Positions 6,006 through 6,486 of a DNA stretch of 6,486 bases are shown piece by piece. Each line of letters starts with the position of its first letter. Within the stretch, counting starts at the first letter, position 1. Source of the DNA: Gemmatimonas phototrophica (GTDB lineage: Bacteria > Gemmatimonadota > Gemmatimonadetes > Gemmatimonadales > Gemmatimonadaceae); assembly GCA_945870175.1 (NCBI GenBank), contig CAMBRJ010000177.1, positions 1-6,486 of the forward strand. The letters run 5' to 3'. Below the pieces are notes generated by a model. It did no database searches. It was not told where the DNA came from and saw only the letters and a program-made list of their open reading frames with translations. Both the position numbers and the translations under genes were made by a program.

Positions 6006-6486
6006 GGCGTCGGCGGACACTGGTGGCCAAGGGCGCCCTGCTGACGCTGTCGACCGTGTTCGGCTGCCGGTCCACGTCGCCGATCTCCAAGCCCGCCGAG
6101 CCCGCCACGTCCGCTCGACCGGTGCCGTCGCGTTCGGAGGCCCCGGGTCGTACGGCGTCGGCTACACCAGCGCGTGTCCGTCCGGTCGTGAGCGCCGAGG
6201 CGCCGCCGTTGGCGCGCGAGTTCCGTGGCGTGTGGGTGGCGTCGGTGGCCAACATCGACTGGCCCTCCAAGCGCACACTGTCCACCGCCGAACAGCAGGC
6301 CGAGCTCATGGCGCTGCTCGACCGCGCCGCGGCGCTCAAGTTGAATGCGGTGCTCTTTCAGATCCGTCCCGCGGCCGACGCGCTGTACGCGTCGAAGATT
6401 GAGCCCTGGTCGGAGTACCTCACCGGGGCACAGGGGCGCGCGCCGGTGCCGTTCTGGGATCCGCTCGCCTTCGCCATCAAGGAAGC
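6002..6486 (+). CDS. GHL10 (DUF187) family 10 glycosyl hydrolase-like lipoprotein, 3'-truncated
   Basis: The reading frame starts with GTG at 6002, overlaps the aminotransferase stop (GTGA) by 4 nt and is open to the window edge, giving 161 residues of what is normally a much longer protein. Residues 1-22 look like a lipoprotein signal: MRRRRTLVAK, a hydrophobic stretch, then VFGC with C22 as the lipidated cysteine. The basic start also resembles a twin-arginine signal (RRTLVAK). A Pro/Ala/Ser/Arg-rich linker runs to about residue 72. The start of the GHL10 domain follows: EFRGVWVASVANIDWPS, then a helix with LDRAAALKLNAVLFQIRPAA and ALYASKIEPWSEYLTG, all typical of the family's TIM barrel. 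E. coli DigH (YddW), which cleaves denuded peptidoglycan strands, belongs to this family, so a periplasmic or outer-membrane role on cell-wall glycan is likely. The catalytic residues lie mostly beyond the window. The 4-nt overlap indicates translational coupling. Confidence 0.92.
   Translation, partial: MRRRRTLVAKGALLTLSTVFGCRSTSPISKPAEPATSARPVPSRSEAPGRTASATPARVRPVVSAEAPPLAREFRGVWVASVANIDWPSKRTLSTAEQQAELMALLDRAAALKLNAVLFQIRPAADALYASKIEPWSEYLTGAQGRAPVPFWDPLAFAIKE

Noticed and set aside
4695..6020. Minus-strand ORF of 441 codons opposite the aminotransferase
   Set aside because: The plus strand has complete aminotransferase motifs over the same span; the antisense translation is Arg-rich without recognisable domains.

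Overview
The window is high-GC bacterial DNA (roughly two-thirds G+C by eye, with strong G/C preference at third codon positions), and every convincing gene lies on the plus strand. No RNA gene, insertion sequence, phage gene or CRISPR array is visible, so it reads as ordinary metabolic chromosome. The gene mix, the short-clade homogentisate dioxygenase and the GHL10-family lipoprotein would fit an environmental Gram-negative such as a member of Gemmatimonadota. That placement is an impression from protein flavour and composition, not a demonstrated assignment.

Layout: (1) 1-195, the end (or all) of a small Cys/His-containing protein of unknown function. (2) 205-2220, a full acetoacetate-CoA ligase, 9 nt after the small ORF. 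(3) 2221-2466, a 246-nt non-coding gap with short palindromes, a GC-only hairpin and a good Shine-Dalgarno sequence at its end; this is the only place in the window with room for a promoter. (4) 2467-3591, 4-hydroxyphenylpyruvate dioxygenase (hppD). (5) 3599-4792, homogentisate 1,2-dioxygenase (hmgA), 7 nt downstream, with its ribosome-binding site overlapping the hppD stop. (6) 4821-6005, a PLP-dependent class I/II aminotransferase resembling LL-diaminopimelate aminotransferases, 28 nt after hmgA. (7) 6002 to the window end, a GHL10 (DUF187) glycosyl-hydrolase-like lipoprotein, cut by the window edge and overlapping the aminotransferase stop by 4 nt.

How the genes fit together: HppD and HmgA are consecutive steps of tyrosine catabolism (4-hydroxyphenylpyruvate to homogentisate to maleylacetoacetate). 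The pathway ends in fumarate and acetoacetate, and the acetoacetate-CoA ligase upstream can activate the acetoacetate. The two steps in between, maleylacetoacetate isomerase and fumarylacetoacetase, are not in the window. The aminotransferase could supply 4-hydroxyphenylpyruvate from tyrosine. Its sequence family and its tight coupling to a peptidoglycan-associated hydrolase family argue equally for a separate cell-wall/diaminopimelate pair. That ambiguity is the most interesting biological question here. I see no clear evidence of a wholly new system.
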